From: FEN-1297 sp963834015
Lineage (GTDB): Bacteria; Bacteroidota; Ignavibacteria; Ignavibacteriales; Ignavibacteriaceae
Direction of reading: 5' to 3'
Length of the DNA: 64,000 nt
NCBI GenBank assembly: GCA_963834015.1
Contig: CAWIAG010000002.1
Location: 124,001 to 188,000, forward strand
The position numbers and the translations under genes are program-made. Under the pieces are notes generated by a model. That model was not told where the DNA came from. It worked only from the letters and a program-made list of their open reading frames with translations, and made no database searches. Numbering within the stretch: position 1 is the first letter of the stretch; the number at the start of each line of letters is the position of its first letter. This document shows positions 37,437 to 46,773 of this stretch, piece by piece.

Positions 37437-38582
37437 CTATTTCACGGAGAATCGGTATATAGTTGTTTGAGTATAAACTTCTCCGGGCCTCAAAACGGTT
37501 GAGGGAAAGTTTTCATGGTTCGGTGAATCAGGGAAATGCTGGGTTTCAAGACACAAAGCGGACCTAAGCCTGCATGGTATTCCTCCTTTTCCAACCAGTG
37601 TTCCATCTAAAAAATTTCCAGTGTAAAATTGAACTCCGGGTTGGTCTGTTAAAACTTCCATAAATCTTCCGCTTGACGGATCGTAAACGGTTGCTACCTT
37701 ACGTACTGAACCATTGAAATTATTCAATACCCAGTTATGATCGTAACCCTTTCCATACTTTAATTGTATAAAATCATTATCGATTCTGTCCCCGATTATA
37801 AAAGGTTTTCTAAAGTCCATTGGTGTATTTGCAACATCAGCTAATTCACCTGTCGGAATAGATTCACTGTTTGCCGGAGTAAATTTATCGGCATCAATCC
37901 ATAAGATTTCATTGAGAATCGTATTTTTTAATGACCCGGAAAGATTAAAATATGAATGATGTGTCGGATTTAAAACGGTTGCCTGATCCGTTACGGCATG
38001 GTAGTCTATTCTTAATTCATTATCATTTGTTAGAGTATAAGTGACTGAAATCTGCAAATTTCCAGGATAGCCTTCCTCTAAATATTCGCTAAAGTATGTT
38101 AATTTTATGGCTGGGCCCAACTTACTTTTTATTTCTTCGGATTTCCAGATTTTTCTGTTAAATCCTTCAAAACCGCCATGCAATTGATTCAGACCTTCGT
38201 TAGGCGAAAGCTGATATGTTTTACCATCAAGCGTAAATTTAGCTTTATTAATCCTGTTGCCATACCTGCCTACAATAGCTCCAAAGAAGGGATTTGGTTT
38301 TATATATTGATCCAGAGAATCGAATCCCAGAACAATATCATCAAATTTTTTATCGCGGTCTGCAACGAAAAGCGACTGCACTATAGCGCCGTAATTCGTT
38401 ATGCGTACTTTTGTATTGCTTGAATTTACAAGCGTGTACAAATATACTGTTTCACCCGAGGGTGTTATTCCGAATTTTTCTTTTGTAATCATTTTGTTTT
38501 TTACCTGACTTTGACTTTGAATATTTAAACTGATACACATTGTGAAAAGGATTACTAAACAGAGATTGAAAATTAGTTTCAT
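37437..38582 (-). CDS. galM: aldose 1-epimerase (mutarotase), exported
   Basis: Interconverts alpha and beta anomers of aldoses before import or catabolism. GALM marks are NPFFGAIVGRYGNRI, LNQLHGGFEGFNRKIW (with the catalytic region histidine), NPTHHSYFNL and, near the end, the nucleophile segment CLETQHFPDSPNH. The frame opens at GTG 38591, but ATG 38582 has a purine-rich AAAGAGAG 8 bases upstream and begins the signal peptide MKLIFNLCLVILFTMC, so it is preferred. Export suggests periplasmic action on released arabinose or other sugars. Confidence 0.93.
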   Translation of the reverse strand: MKLIFNLCLVILFTMCISLNIQSQSQVKNKMITKEKFGITPSGETVYLYTLVNSSNTKVRITNYGAIVQSLFVADRDKKFDDIVLGFDSLDQYIKPNPFFGAIVGRYGNRINKAKFTLDGKTYQLSPNEGLNQLHGGFEGFNRKIWKSEEIKSKLGPAIKLTYFSEYLEEGYPGNLQISVTYTLTNDNELRIDYHAVTDQATVLNPTHHSYFNLSGSLKNTILNEILWIDADKFTPANSESIPTGELADVANTPMDFRKPFIIGDRIDNDFIQLKYGKGYDHNWVLNNFNGSVRKVATVYDPSSGRFMEVLTDQPGVQFYTGNFLDGTLVGKGGIPCRLRSALCLETQHFPDSPNHENFPSTVLRPGEVYTQTTIYRFSVK

Positions 38583-38726
38583 TTTACGCACTCTCTTTCA
38601 TTTATTTGATTATCTCTAAAATAAAATAAGCTTACCAGATACAATTTAACAAACATAATGCCGGATTAGTATTGCTAAAACTTTCAAACAATCCTTTGTT
38701 TTATAATAATTTAAACGGATAATTTA

Positions 38727-39842
38727 TTATTTACTCATTGAGCTTTCTTTAATTTTTACAGAATCGAAATTGCAGCTATTTTTCCAATCAGGAAGATTTT
38801 CCAGTGTAATAACGGATGATGATTCGTAAATTTTCTTTATATCTGAAGCATATTTATCAAACCCCCAGGAAGTCCATGACATAAACCACAACCAGGGCTG
38901 TGAATGAAGAATTTCTTCCGTAGGTATTATACTATTTTCTGATAGAGCAAGGGGCTTCCCATTAGCAAGTTTTTTCATTCTATCATACCATTCCTGTCTG
39001 AAAATAACCGTTGTATCCTTCAACGGGTATATATCAGAGCCAAGAATATCAACGTAATCATCACCGGGATAATATTTTTCAATTCCTTCCCATGGACGGT
39101 CGGTGGTCCAAACCCAAATCAGATTGTTCAATTTTTTTACTTTAGTAAAATAATTAAAGAGCTGCTTCCATAGAGCCACGTAACCGCTATCGCCCGGCCT
39201 TTTTCCCCACCAAAACCAGTCGCCGTTCATTTCATGGTATGGCCTGAAAAGAATTGGTATATTGTCATCTCTAAGCTGAACAAGGTATGAAGCAAATAAA
39301 TCCATTTGTTTCTGCCATCCCAGGTATAACGGAGTGCCCGGAGTAATTAAATCATTCCATTGTTTATCTGTAAGCTTACTCTGCACCCCTCCTTCAAAAG
39401 GGCAAGGTTCTCCCATGACAGGGTTTGCCTGATGATAAGTCATCACAATTATTGCACCGTGCGTATATTGTTTTTTTATCTCAGTAATTAATAAAGGCCT
39501 ATATTTAATATTATCAATATCATGAGTTGAGTCTGCAAAACCAAAATCTCCGCCCCATATTACCGGGTACATGCCTGTAATTTTAAAAGCCTGATCGGTA
39601 GATTCGGACATTTTGCCTAAGTAATTATGAATCCCGGTCAAAGTTTTCTTACCGTAAATACTGTATAAAAATTTTAAAAGTTTTCCGGCTTCGGCACTTT
39701 CTTCCGGATTAACTGGTTTTATGCTAATACTATCAGATAATGCTAATTTTTGAGAAACTGTATCCTGCGCTGGTAGATTTACAACATTAATAAATAGGAG
39801 TAAAAATAAAATTTTTATACAGACCGAAAAAATTTTTTTCAT
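38727..39842 (-). CDS. GH26 beta-mannanase, single domain
   Basis: A 371-residue secreted GH26 enzyme with a signal peptide (1-25). FRPYHEMNGDWFWWGKR gives the acid/base E204 and LALSENSIIP the nucleophile E302. LIWVWTTDRP and DDYVDILGSDIYP are typical of the mannanase branch. Unlike the GH26 protein at 13033 it lacks the C-terminal lipocalin-like domain, so the two may act on different substrates or places. It sits between a Gfo/Idh gene (63 bases upstream) and galM (about 145 bases downstream), all on one strand. Confidence 0.92.
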   Translation of the reverse strand: MKKIFSVCIKILFLLLFINVVNLPAQDTVSQKLALSDSISIKPVNPEESAEAGKLLKFLYSIYGKKTLTGIHNYLGKMSESTDQAFKITGMYPVIWGGDFGFADSTHDIDNIKYRPLLITEIKKQYTHGAIIVMTYHQANPVMGEPCPFEGGVQSKLTDKQWNDLITPGTPLYLGWQKQMDLFASYLVQLRDDNIPILFRPYHEMNGDWFWWGKRPGDSGYVALWKQLFNYFTKVKKLNNLIWVWTTDRPWEGIEKYYPGDDYVDILGSDIYPLKDTTVIFRQEWYDRMKKLANGKPLALSENSIIPTEEILHSQPWLWFMSWTSWGFDKYASDIKKIYESSSVITLENLPDWKNSCNFDSVKIKESSMSK

Positions 39843-39905
39843 TTATATCCTTTGATCAGGAAATTTTATAAAGCATACTTCCGTTACAAAATACTAAAAT
39901 GATTT

Positions 39906-40898
39906 TTACAAATCATGTTTAGGATAAATTATACCTGTCTCTTTTCTAATTGAGTCAAGAATATCGATCATTTCAAGGCTATCATTCAGGCTCATTATTT
40001 CACTTTGTGTTTTACCTTCATTAAGGCATTTTACAACTTCTTCAGCTTCATAGTTGTAACCGTTGCCTTTGAATTGAAGCGGTACCGGGATTACCTCGCC
40101 ATCAGGCCGGACAATCTTAATATTCCCAGGACGGAACCAAAGATGTTCAAAAACAATTTTACCGGTCTCACCATGAACTTCAGCAATAACATCAGTACCA
40201 GCAACAAACGACGAGTGTAAAATTGATAAAGTTTCATCAGCATATTTAAATAAAATTCCGATTGAGAAATCAACATCGGTAGATCCAATACTTGCCATAG
40301 CCTTGAAAGATTCCGGTTTTCCCAAAAGAAATAAAGAAAGAAAAACAGTATAAATACCTATATCAAGTAATGCACCCCCTCCGAGATCTTTATTAAATTG
40401 TCTATGTTCAAGCGGAAAATCTGATTTTACGGAAAAATTTGCCGTAAGAAGCTTTACTTTTCCAATTGCTGCCGAATCAACAATTTCTTTTGCTTTAATC
40501 AGATTAGGCAGAAACTTTGACCACATAGCTTCCATCAGGAAAAGGTTTTTAGCTTTTGCCATTGCAATCATACCACGAACTTCTTTTCCGTTCATGGCGA
40601 AAGGCTTTTCACATAAAACATTTTTGCCATGCTCAAGGCATAATAATGTGTTTTCATAGTGACGTATATGGGGGGTTGCAATATAAATTACATCAACATC
40701 AGGATCATTCACAAGTCCTTCATAACTGCCGTAAGCTTTTGTTACATTAAAATTCCGGGCGAACATTTTTGCATTATCAATAGACCGGGAACCGACGGCA
40801 TATAATTCGGCACTATCAACAACTTTTAATCCCTCGGCAAATTTTCCAGCGATCCAGCCGGGCCCTAAAATACCCCATTTTATTTTCCTCTCAGCCAT
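39906..40898 (-). CDS. Gfo/Idh/MocA-family oxidoreductase
   Basis: A 330-residue NAD(P) enzyme with WGILGPGWIAGKFAEGL (9-25), VIYIATPHIRHYENTLLC and the EKPFAMNG motif (about 97-104). The length and GGGALLDIGIYTVFL stretch place it with trans-1,2-dihydrobenzene-1,2-diol/D-xylose dehydrogenase-like members. As first gene of the minus-strand unit containing GH26, galM and araBDA, a pentose or hexose is a likely substrate (inference). Its promoter region is shared with xylBA. Confidence 0.85.
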   Translation of the reverse strand: MAERKIKWGILGPGWIAGKFAEGLKVVDSAELYAVGSRSIDNAKMFARNFNVTKAYGSYEGLVNDPDVDVIYIATPHIRHYENTLLCLEHGKNVLCEKPFAMNGKEVRGMIAMAKAKNLFLMEAMWSKFLPNLIKAKEIVDSAAIGKVKLLTANFSVKSDFPLEHRQFNKDLGGGALLDIGIYTVFLSLFLLGKPESFKAMASIGSTDVDFSIGILFKYADETLSILHSSFVAGTDVIAEVHGETGKIVFEHLWFRPGNIKIVRPDGEVIPVPLQFKGNGYNYEAEEVVKCLNEGKTQSEIMSLNDSLEMIDILDSIRKETGIIYPKHDL

Positions 40899-41194
40899 TG
40901 TCGGTATCCTTACATAATTTTAATCTTTAACACTCTAAAAATACAATTTTAAATTTACAGAATTAATTAATTTTTCTCACCTTATAATTAGAGTAAAATA
41001 ATACTTGGATAAATAGAATTTTTCTTGCATTTTTAAATAGTAAAAAGTGTATTTTGTACACCAGAACGATTATTGCGGTTTTTGAATGAGTTCCGGATAA
41101 CTTTTACAGAAAAAATAAACCTGGTTATAGATGATTTAAACTCTATTATTTTTTTAGAGATACCTGGTATTTCTAACATGAAAGGATTTATCTT
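40899..41194. promoter_or_regulatory. divergent promoter region of xylBA and the Gfo/Idh-GH26-ara unit
   Basis: About 296 bases between divergent starts 40898 (minus) and 41195 (plus). The central part contains the inverted repeat GTGTA-TTTTG-TACAC (41047-41061), a plausible operator for a sugar-responsive regulator acting on both units. AAAGGA lies 9 bases ahead of the xylB GTG. Confidence 0.45.
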
Positions 41195-42682
41195 GTGTTA
41201 AGTATTGGCTATGATATTGGAAGTTCTTCTATAAAAGCTTCAATAATAGATATTGATTCAGGTAAGCTAATTACAAGCGATTTTTATCCAAAGGAAGAAA
41301 TGAAAATTCATTCCCCTCATCCGGGCTGGGCTGAACAGGATCCGGAAAGCTGGTGGGAGTATATCAAAATATTAACTGGTAAAATTTTAAAAAACACTGA
41401 TCTTAAAAAAACTGATGTGAAGTGCATAGGTATTTCTTACCAAATGCACGGACTGGTAATAGTGGATAAAGATCAAAAAGTAATCCGGCCATCTATTATA
41501 TGGTGCGACAGTCGCGCGGTAGAAATTGGCAATCGGGCATTTAAAAAAATCGGCAGCCGGAATTGTTTACAAACTCTCCTAAACTCTCCGGGTAACTTTA
41601 CCGCATCTAAATTAAGATGGGTAAGAGAAAATGAACCGGGAAATTATAAAAAAACATATAAGTTTATGCTTCCGGGTGATTTCATCAGTATGAAATTAAC
41701 AGGCGATATCACTACTACTGTTTCGGGATTATCCGAAGGTATTTTTTGGAACTTTAAAGAAAAATCTGTCTCGGCGGATATATTAACTTACTACGATATT
41801 GATGAAAAACTATTCGCGGAAGTAAAACCAACTTTTTCTATACAGGGAAAATTAACTAAATCCGCAGCCGAAGAATTGGGGCTGCTTGAAGGCACCTGCG
41901 TTTCATACCGTGCAGGCGATCAGCCAAACAATGCTTTTTCATTAAATGTTTTGAATACCGGTGAAATAGCTGCAACAGCGGGAACTTCCGGAGTAGTTTA
42001 CGGTATAATTGATAAGCCTAATTTCGACCCCCAATCCAGGGTAAATCCTTTTGTCCATGTAAATAACACAGCGGAACAAAACCGCTTTGGTGTGCTTTTA
42101 TGTATTAATGGTACCGGTATTTTGAATTCATGGTTGAGAAAGAACTTTGCTTGCGGTATTTCATATAACGAAATGAACGCACTGGCGGGAAATATTGATG
42201 CCGGTTCAAACGGAATTTCCGTGCTTCCTTTCGGCAACGGGGCCGAAAGGATTCTGGAAAATAAAAGTGCTGACTGCCGGCTAATAGGATTGGATTTTAA
42301 CCGCCATACTGCTTCACATATATTTAGAGCTGCACAAGAAGGCATAGCTTTTTCTTTCAAGTACGGTATTGATATTATGAAAGAAATGGGGTTGAATATA
42401 AAAATAATCAGGGCCGGGAAAACAAATATGTTTTTAAGTCCCGTTTTCTCACAAACATTGGCAAATGTAAGCGGCGCATCAATCGAACTTTATGATACAG
42501 ACGGCTCTCAGGGAGCTGCGAGAGGGGCTGCTTATGGAGCGGGATATTATAAGTCATTTAATGAAGCATTTAAATCACTTAATAAAACCGGGGAAATAAT
42601 TCCCAACGATATCGAAAGGGTGGAGCATTTAAAAGCTTATGAATTGTGGCTCTCGAGATTAAATAATACAATGATTAAATAA
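41195..42682 (+). CDS. xylB: xylulokinase
   Basis: An FGGY kinase of 495 residues, the usual XylB length. The GTG start is followed by SIGYDIGSSSIKASI (phosphate-binding loop). HPGWAEQDPESWW and GISYQMHGLVIVD are xylulokinase marks (the MHG loop binds the sugar); AGTSGVVYG and the late GAARGAAYGAGY follow. It phosphorylates D-xylulose, product of XylA, which is encoded 37 bases downstream. The same product arises from the araBAD route. Confidence 0.93.
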   Translation: MLSIGYDIGSSSIKASIIDIDSGKLITSDFYPKEEMKIHSPHPGWAEQDPESWWEYIKILTGKILKNTDLKKTDVKCIGISYQMHGLVIVDKDQKVIRPSIIWCDSRAVEIGNRAFKKIGSRNCLQTLLNSPGNFTASKLRWVRENEPGNYKKTYKFMLPGDFISMKLTGDITTTVSGLSEGIFWNFKEKSVSADILTYYDIDEKLFAEVKPTFSIQGKLTKSAAEELGLLEGTCVSYRAGDQPNNAFSLNVLNTGEIAATAGTSGVVYGIIDKPNFDPQSRVNPFVHVNNTAEQNRFGVLLCINGTGILNSWLRKNFACGISYNEMNALAGNIDAGSNGISVLPFGNGAERILENKSADCRLIGLDFNRHTASHIFRAAQEGIAFSFKYGIDIMKEMGLNIKIIRAGKTNMFLSPVFSQTLANVSGASIELYDTDGSQGAARGAAYGAGYYKSFNEAFKSLNKTGEIIPNDIERVEHLKAYELWLSRLNNTMIK

Positions 42683-42719
42683 ATAATAATTTAAGAACTT
42701 AAAAGGAAATAGTTGTAAT

Positions 42720-44048
42720 ATGGAATACTTAGCAGGAAATAAAGAGCATTTTAAGGGAGTTGGGAAAATAAAATTTGAAGGAAAAGATTCCCATAATCCA
42801 TTAGCCTATAAATGGTATGATGAGAACAGGATTGTTGCAGGTAAAAGCATGAAAGAATTTTTCCGTTTTGCAGTTGCTTACTGGCACAGCTTCTGCGGTG
42901 CAGGCGGGGACCCTTTTGGACCAGGCACCAGGAACTTTTCATGGAACAGCGCCTCCGATCCAATTGCACGCGCCAAGGATAAAATGGATGCAGCATTTGA
43001 GTTTATAACTAAAATGGGTATTCCGTTTTACTGCTTTCATGATTTTGATTTGGTAGATGAAGGCGAAAGTATTTCGGAATCGGATAAAAGAGTACAAACT
43101 CTGGTCGATTACGCAAAAGAAAAACAAAAAGCCTCCGGCGTAAAACTTTTATGGGGAACATCCAATTTATTTAGTAATCCCCGATATATGAACGGGGCAG
43201 CAACAAACCCGGATTTTAATGTTATAACTAATGCCGCAGCACAAGTTAAACGCGCTATTGATGCAACAATTGAACTCGGCGGAGATAATTATGTTTTTTG
43301 GGGCGGACGCGAAGGCTATGCTTCCCTGCTCAATACGGATATGAAACGGGAAAAGGAACACATGGCCAGGTTCCTTACTCTTGCCAGAGATTATGCGCGC
43401 AAGAATGGTTTTAAAGGAACATTTCTTGTTGAACCAAAGCCAATGGAACCGACAAAACACCAGTACGATTATGACGTAGAAACCATTATAGGTTTCTTAC
43501 GCAATAACGGACTCGATAAAGATTTTAAATTAAACATTGAAGTGAACCATGCAACCTTGGCTGGACATACATTTCAACATGAAATTCAATGTGCTGTTGA
43601 TGCCGGATTATTTGGCAGTATAGACGCCAACAGGGGCGACTATCAGAACGGATGGGATACCGACCAGTTCCCTGTTAATCTTTATGAATCAGTAGAGGCG
43701 ATGCTAGTAATTTCCCAGGCCGGCGGTTTTGGAAAAGGCGGAGTAAACTTTGATGCAAAAGTAAGACGTAATTCAACAGATATTGAGGACTTATTTATAT
43801 CTCATATTACTGCAATGGATGTATTTGCACGTGCATTAATAGTTGCAGAAAAAATCTTAACAGAATCAAACTATATAGAATTGAGGAAAGAACGCTACTC
43901 ATCATTCGACAGCGGTAATGGAGCTAAGTTTGAAAAAGGCGAGTTAACTCTTGATAACTTAAGAGAACTTGCAGTGAAAAACGGTGAACCGAAACAGCTA
44001 AGCGGCCGGCAGGAATTATACGAGCAGATAATTGCCGAATATATTTAA
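42720..44048 (+). CDS. xylA: xylose isomerase
   Basis: Converts D-xylose to D-xylulose. At 442 residues it is a class II enzyme. The metal and substrate motifs are all visible: FCFHD-like YCFHDFDL (about 101), VFWGGREGY, VEPKPMEPTKHQYD, NIEVNHATLAGHTFQHE and SIDANRGDYQNGWDTD. It is the second gene of xylBA and is closed by a terminator at 44107. Confidence 0.97.
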   Translation: MEYLAGNKEHFKGVGKIKFEGKDSHNPLAYKWYDENRIVAGKSMKEFFRFAVAYWHSFCGAGGDPFGPGTRNFSWNSASDPIARAKDKMDAAFEFITKMGIPFYCFHDFDLVDEGESISESDKRVQTLVDYAKEKQKASGVKLLWGTSNLFSNPRYMNGAATNPDFNVITNAAAQVKRAIDATIELGGDNYVFWGGREGYASLLNTDMKREKEHMARFLTLARDYARKNGFKGTFLVEPKPMEPTKHQYDYDVETIIGFLRNNGLDKDFKLNIEVNHATLAGHTFQHEIQCAVDAGLFGSIDANRGDYQNGWDTDQFPVNLYESVEAMLVISQAGGFGKGGVNFDAKVRRNSTDIEDLFISHITAMDVFARALIVAEKILTESNYIELRKERYSSFDSGNGAKFEKGELTLDNLRELAVKNGEPKQLSGRQELYEQIIAEYI

Positions 44049-44106
44049 TTAAATTGCTGCAATAGTTTAAAATTAAAGACATAAAAAAAACATATGTTAT
44101 AATTAC

Positions 44107-44136
44107 AAAACCCTCCCGTTGAAGGAGTGTTTTTTA
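44107..44136 (+). terminator. terminator after xylA
   Basis: AACCCTCC (44109-44116) pairs with GGAGTGTT (44124-44131) with one mismatch across a CGTTGAA loop, followed by a T-run. It is about 60 bases beyond the xylA stop. Confidence 0.7.
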
Positions 44137-44295
44137 ATAATCGAAATTTTACTATATATTTCAATTTAATATATAGTGTCGCTTTTTAAAAAAATCAAAG
44201 TTTAAAAGTATTTAAATAATTTTAATTAAGTATTCAAATATCGGATATATTTCGGGCAGAATAAAATAAATAATCCGGATACATATATAAAATCA

Positions 44296-46596
44296 CTATT
44301 GAATAATAAACACCATCACGTTATCCGGTTTTATTACTATGGGAAATGATAAATTTTTATCAAGCTGTTTAATGCCGACGTTACTTTCTGAAATTATTTC
44401 TTTTACACTTTTAATTTTTAAATATGACTTTTCCTTAGTATTTTCTATATTAATTTGTACAGTTCCGGATTTCGGTTGACTATCCGTATTAATAACGTAT
44501 AAAATTTTTTTACCATCTAATTCGTGTACTTTCAGATCAAGCGAAGTATCATCTATATTAGATATAAATTGAGCATCCGGTATTACACCGGCTTCTTGAG
44601 CAAGACTTATTATAAATTTATTAACCGGATTATCCGGTCTCCCGTAGTAACTGGCTCCGAGTGGAACAGCGCTTAATACTGCTTTCCCTTTCCCGAACTT
44701 ATGTTCTATAACGGCAGGGCTGTTATCTTCAAATGTTCCAATAACATTTACACTATCTTTTAATTGAAGTTGATCTCTAAAATACTTCCCATCAAATTCA
44801 AGAGGTAATTTGTCTTTTTCCTTTATATTAACTTTAAAATAAGTTTTTTCCCCATACCAGTCAGTTCTTACGGCTCCGAAAAGTTCATCCAGCCCGGCTC
44901 CCGGACTGGTATGATAAGCAAAATCAAGTTCATTAATTGTTGCAGTACGAGCATCGGCAACAACACAACCACCTTCCCGAACATATTCTTTTAGCAGGTC
45001 AGCAGTCTCTTTACGCATTACGATTTGGAACGGCAGGTAAATAATTTTATAAGATTTTAAAGCAGCTATATCTAAACCCCTGTCCATTCTAAGAATGTCC
45101 ACATCTATATTCTTTTCGTACAGAGCTTTAAATATTCCGGCATTACTTTCATACATGAATTTATTAGTTGAGGGTTCGGTTGTTTGTTCCAATGTTTTTA
45201 ACAATCCAACCATATCAACAAGAACCCCAGCCTGCGGTTTTTTGAGATGTGCCTGGTAAAGCGTTTCACCGTACTTATTCATTACTGCCCCAATCTCTTT
45301 AACTGCTTCCCCGCGGGGAGCAAGTTCCCCATTCACTAAACACAATCCCCTGCCAAGCGACTGCCGCCCCCTCATAAAAGGTTTCCATTGCCAGTATATT
45401 AATCCTTTGCAATCATTGGCCAATGCTGTCCACGCTAATAAATTAATTGATTCTTTTGTTTGGTACCCATTAAGCGCCAGCCCATTTTGTTCATTAGTGT
45501 ACACTTCAGTGAGAATGTAGTTTTTCTTTTCTTTACATGTATCTGTTCCAGATAGAGGAAGCATTGTAGTGTTACTGCCAGGAATTGTACCAAGGGACAT
45601 GCATCTTATGGTATTGAATGTTAGATTGTGAACCCAGTAAGGACATGACTCAAGGTTATGATCCCGTTCCCAACCATCAGGGTAATATGATATACCGTTA
45701 ATATCATCGTTATCTGCAATCGGCCAGTTATCAGTATTATAGGCTCCGAAATTATTAAAGTTAGACCATGTAGTACTAACTGGGTTTGCATTTACGGGAT
45801 GCACTGAATCATATTTTCTTAAAGTTTGTACAAGCTGTTTTAACAATATACCATCGAACTCATTTCTGAACATAGCCCAGTCTATCTGAGGCATTGATGA
45901 ATTCCAATTGTCATTCAGGAAGGGTGATACCTCATTCCAATCAGAATATTCTTTTCCCCAGGAACTTCTAAGTCCGGGAATATCTGTATATTTATTCTTT
46001 AACCATTCCCGGAATTTTACGACTACATGATCAGCGGTTGAACTATAATGTGGTTCATTCCATATATTATAAAAGCATAAAGCGGGACTTTTCCCATACC
46101 GTTGAATCACCTGTTTAAAATAATCTTCCAAAAGCGGGTAAACCCTCGCATCAGCAAAATCAACATTTTCACGATTATTTTTGTTACCGTTATTAAGATT
46201 ATATTCGTCCCACATTCCTTTTATTTCTTTGAATTTCCAAATCGGGAAGTAATGACTGCATTGCTCCTCCTTCAGCATCAAAGGAATAAATTTCATATGG
46301 GCGTCTTCTATTTTTTTTATCAGGTAATCAGTCCGTTCCCATTTCAATTGTTTAGTAGCTGTATCCCAGCAGCCTAAAGGAAATATCATAATATATTCAA
46401 TGTTGGAATCTTTCATTAAAGCAATGTCTTTATCTACCTGCTTAAAAAATTCATAATCTGTATCGAATTCTTCATTAAATATATCGTATACGGTCCCAAT
46501 GATTATTGTTTTTGGCATTTGTGCATAACATAGAAAAGTTGAAAAAAAAGTTATAAAAAATAAAATACAGGGGAAAGCATGAACCATTCGTTTCAT
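44296..46596 (-). CDS. GH42-like secreted beta-glycosidase
   Basis: A 766-residue protein with a signal peptide (about 1-25). The N-terminal TIM barrel shows NIWNEPHYS (acid/base E181) and ILTEVYTNEQNG (nucleophile E364), then ALANDCKGLIYWQWKPFMRG, the pattern that ends GH42 barrels. A trimerisation-type flavodoxin-like domain follows (about 450-660, GVLVDMV and YIIYLPFQ-like strands) and a short C-terminal beta domain. GH42 enzymes are beta-galactosidases or alpha-arabinopyranosidases, but related groups include beta-mannosidases, so the substrate is open. It sits between xylA and a broken epimerase gene. Confidence 0.75.
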   Translation of the reverse strand: MKRMVHAFPCILFFITFFSTFLCYAQMPKTIIIGTVYDIFNEEFDTDYEFFKQVDKDIALMKDSNIEYIMIFPLGCWDTATKQLKWERTDYLIKKIEDAHMKFIPLMLKEEQCSHYFPIWKFKEIKGMWDEYNLNNGNKNNRENVDFADARVYPLLEDYFKQVIQRYGKSPALCFYNIWNEPHYSSTADHVVVKFREWLKNKYTDIPGLRSSWGKEYSDWNEVSPFLNDNWNSSMPQIDWAMFRNEFDGILLKQLVQTLRKYDSVHPVNANPVSTTWSNFNNFGAYNTDNWPIADNDDINGISYYPDGWERDHNLESCPYWVHNLTFNTIRCMSLGTIPGSNTTMLPLSGTDTCKEKKNYILTEVYTNEQNGLALNGYQTKESINLLAWTALANDCKGLIYWQWKPFMRGRQSLGRGLCLVNGELAPRGEAVKEIGAVMNKYGETLYQAHLKKPQAGVLVDMVGLLKTLEQTTEPSTNKFMYESNAGIFKALYEKNIDVDILRMDRGLDIAALKSYKIIYLPFQIVMRKETADLLKEYVREGGCVVADARTATINELDFAYHTSPGAGLDELFGAVRTDWYGEKTYFKVNIKEKDKLPLEFDGKYFRDQLQLKDSVNVIGTFEDNSPAVIEHKFGKGKAVLSAVPLGASYYGRPDNPVNKFIISLAQEAGVIPDAQFISNIDDTSLDLKVHELDGKKILYVINTDSQPKSGTVQINIENTKEKSYLKIKSVKEIISESNVGIKQLDKNLSFPIVIKPDNVMVFIIQ

Positions 46597-46608
46597 AATG
46601 AATAATCT

Positions 46609-46773
46609 TTAATTGTATAAAGAATGTTTTTCAATATTAATATAATAGTCCAAATGTTCCAATATTTTTTCCCATCCGTCAAATTCAAGAGAAAAATCTT
46701 CCTTCATATCACGTACATCAAAAAGTGTAATGTTATCGCTCCATCCCCGGTCTTCTACTTCAATCTTACTGCT
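46609..46773 (-). pseudogene. in-frame C-terminal remainder of the epimerase gene after a TGA
   Basis: Directly after the TGA at 46774-46776, in the same frame, 54 sense codons continue to TAA at 46609. They read SSKIEVEDRGW, then SDNITLFDVRDMKEDF and SLEFDGWEKILEHLDYYI, which looks like the normal C-terminus of NAD-dependent epimerases of this type (a DRGW motif, a substrate-specific helix and a final helix). The joined frame would encode about 316 residues, the usual family length. It is either a nonsense mutation, a sequencing error or read-through. Confidence 0.75.

Noticed and set aside
41998..42360. 120-residue minus-strand ORF opposite xylB
   Set aside because: Antisense shadow of a conserved FGGY kinase; no start signal or domain.
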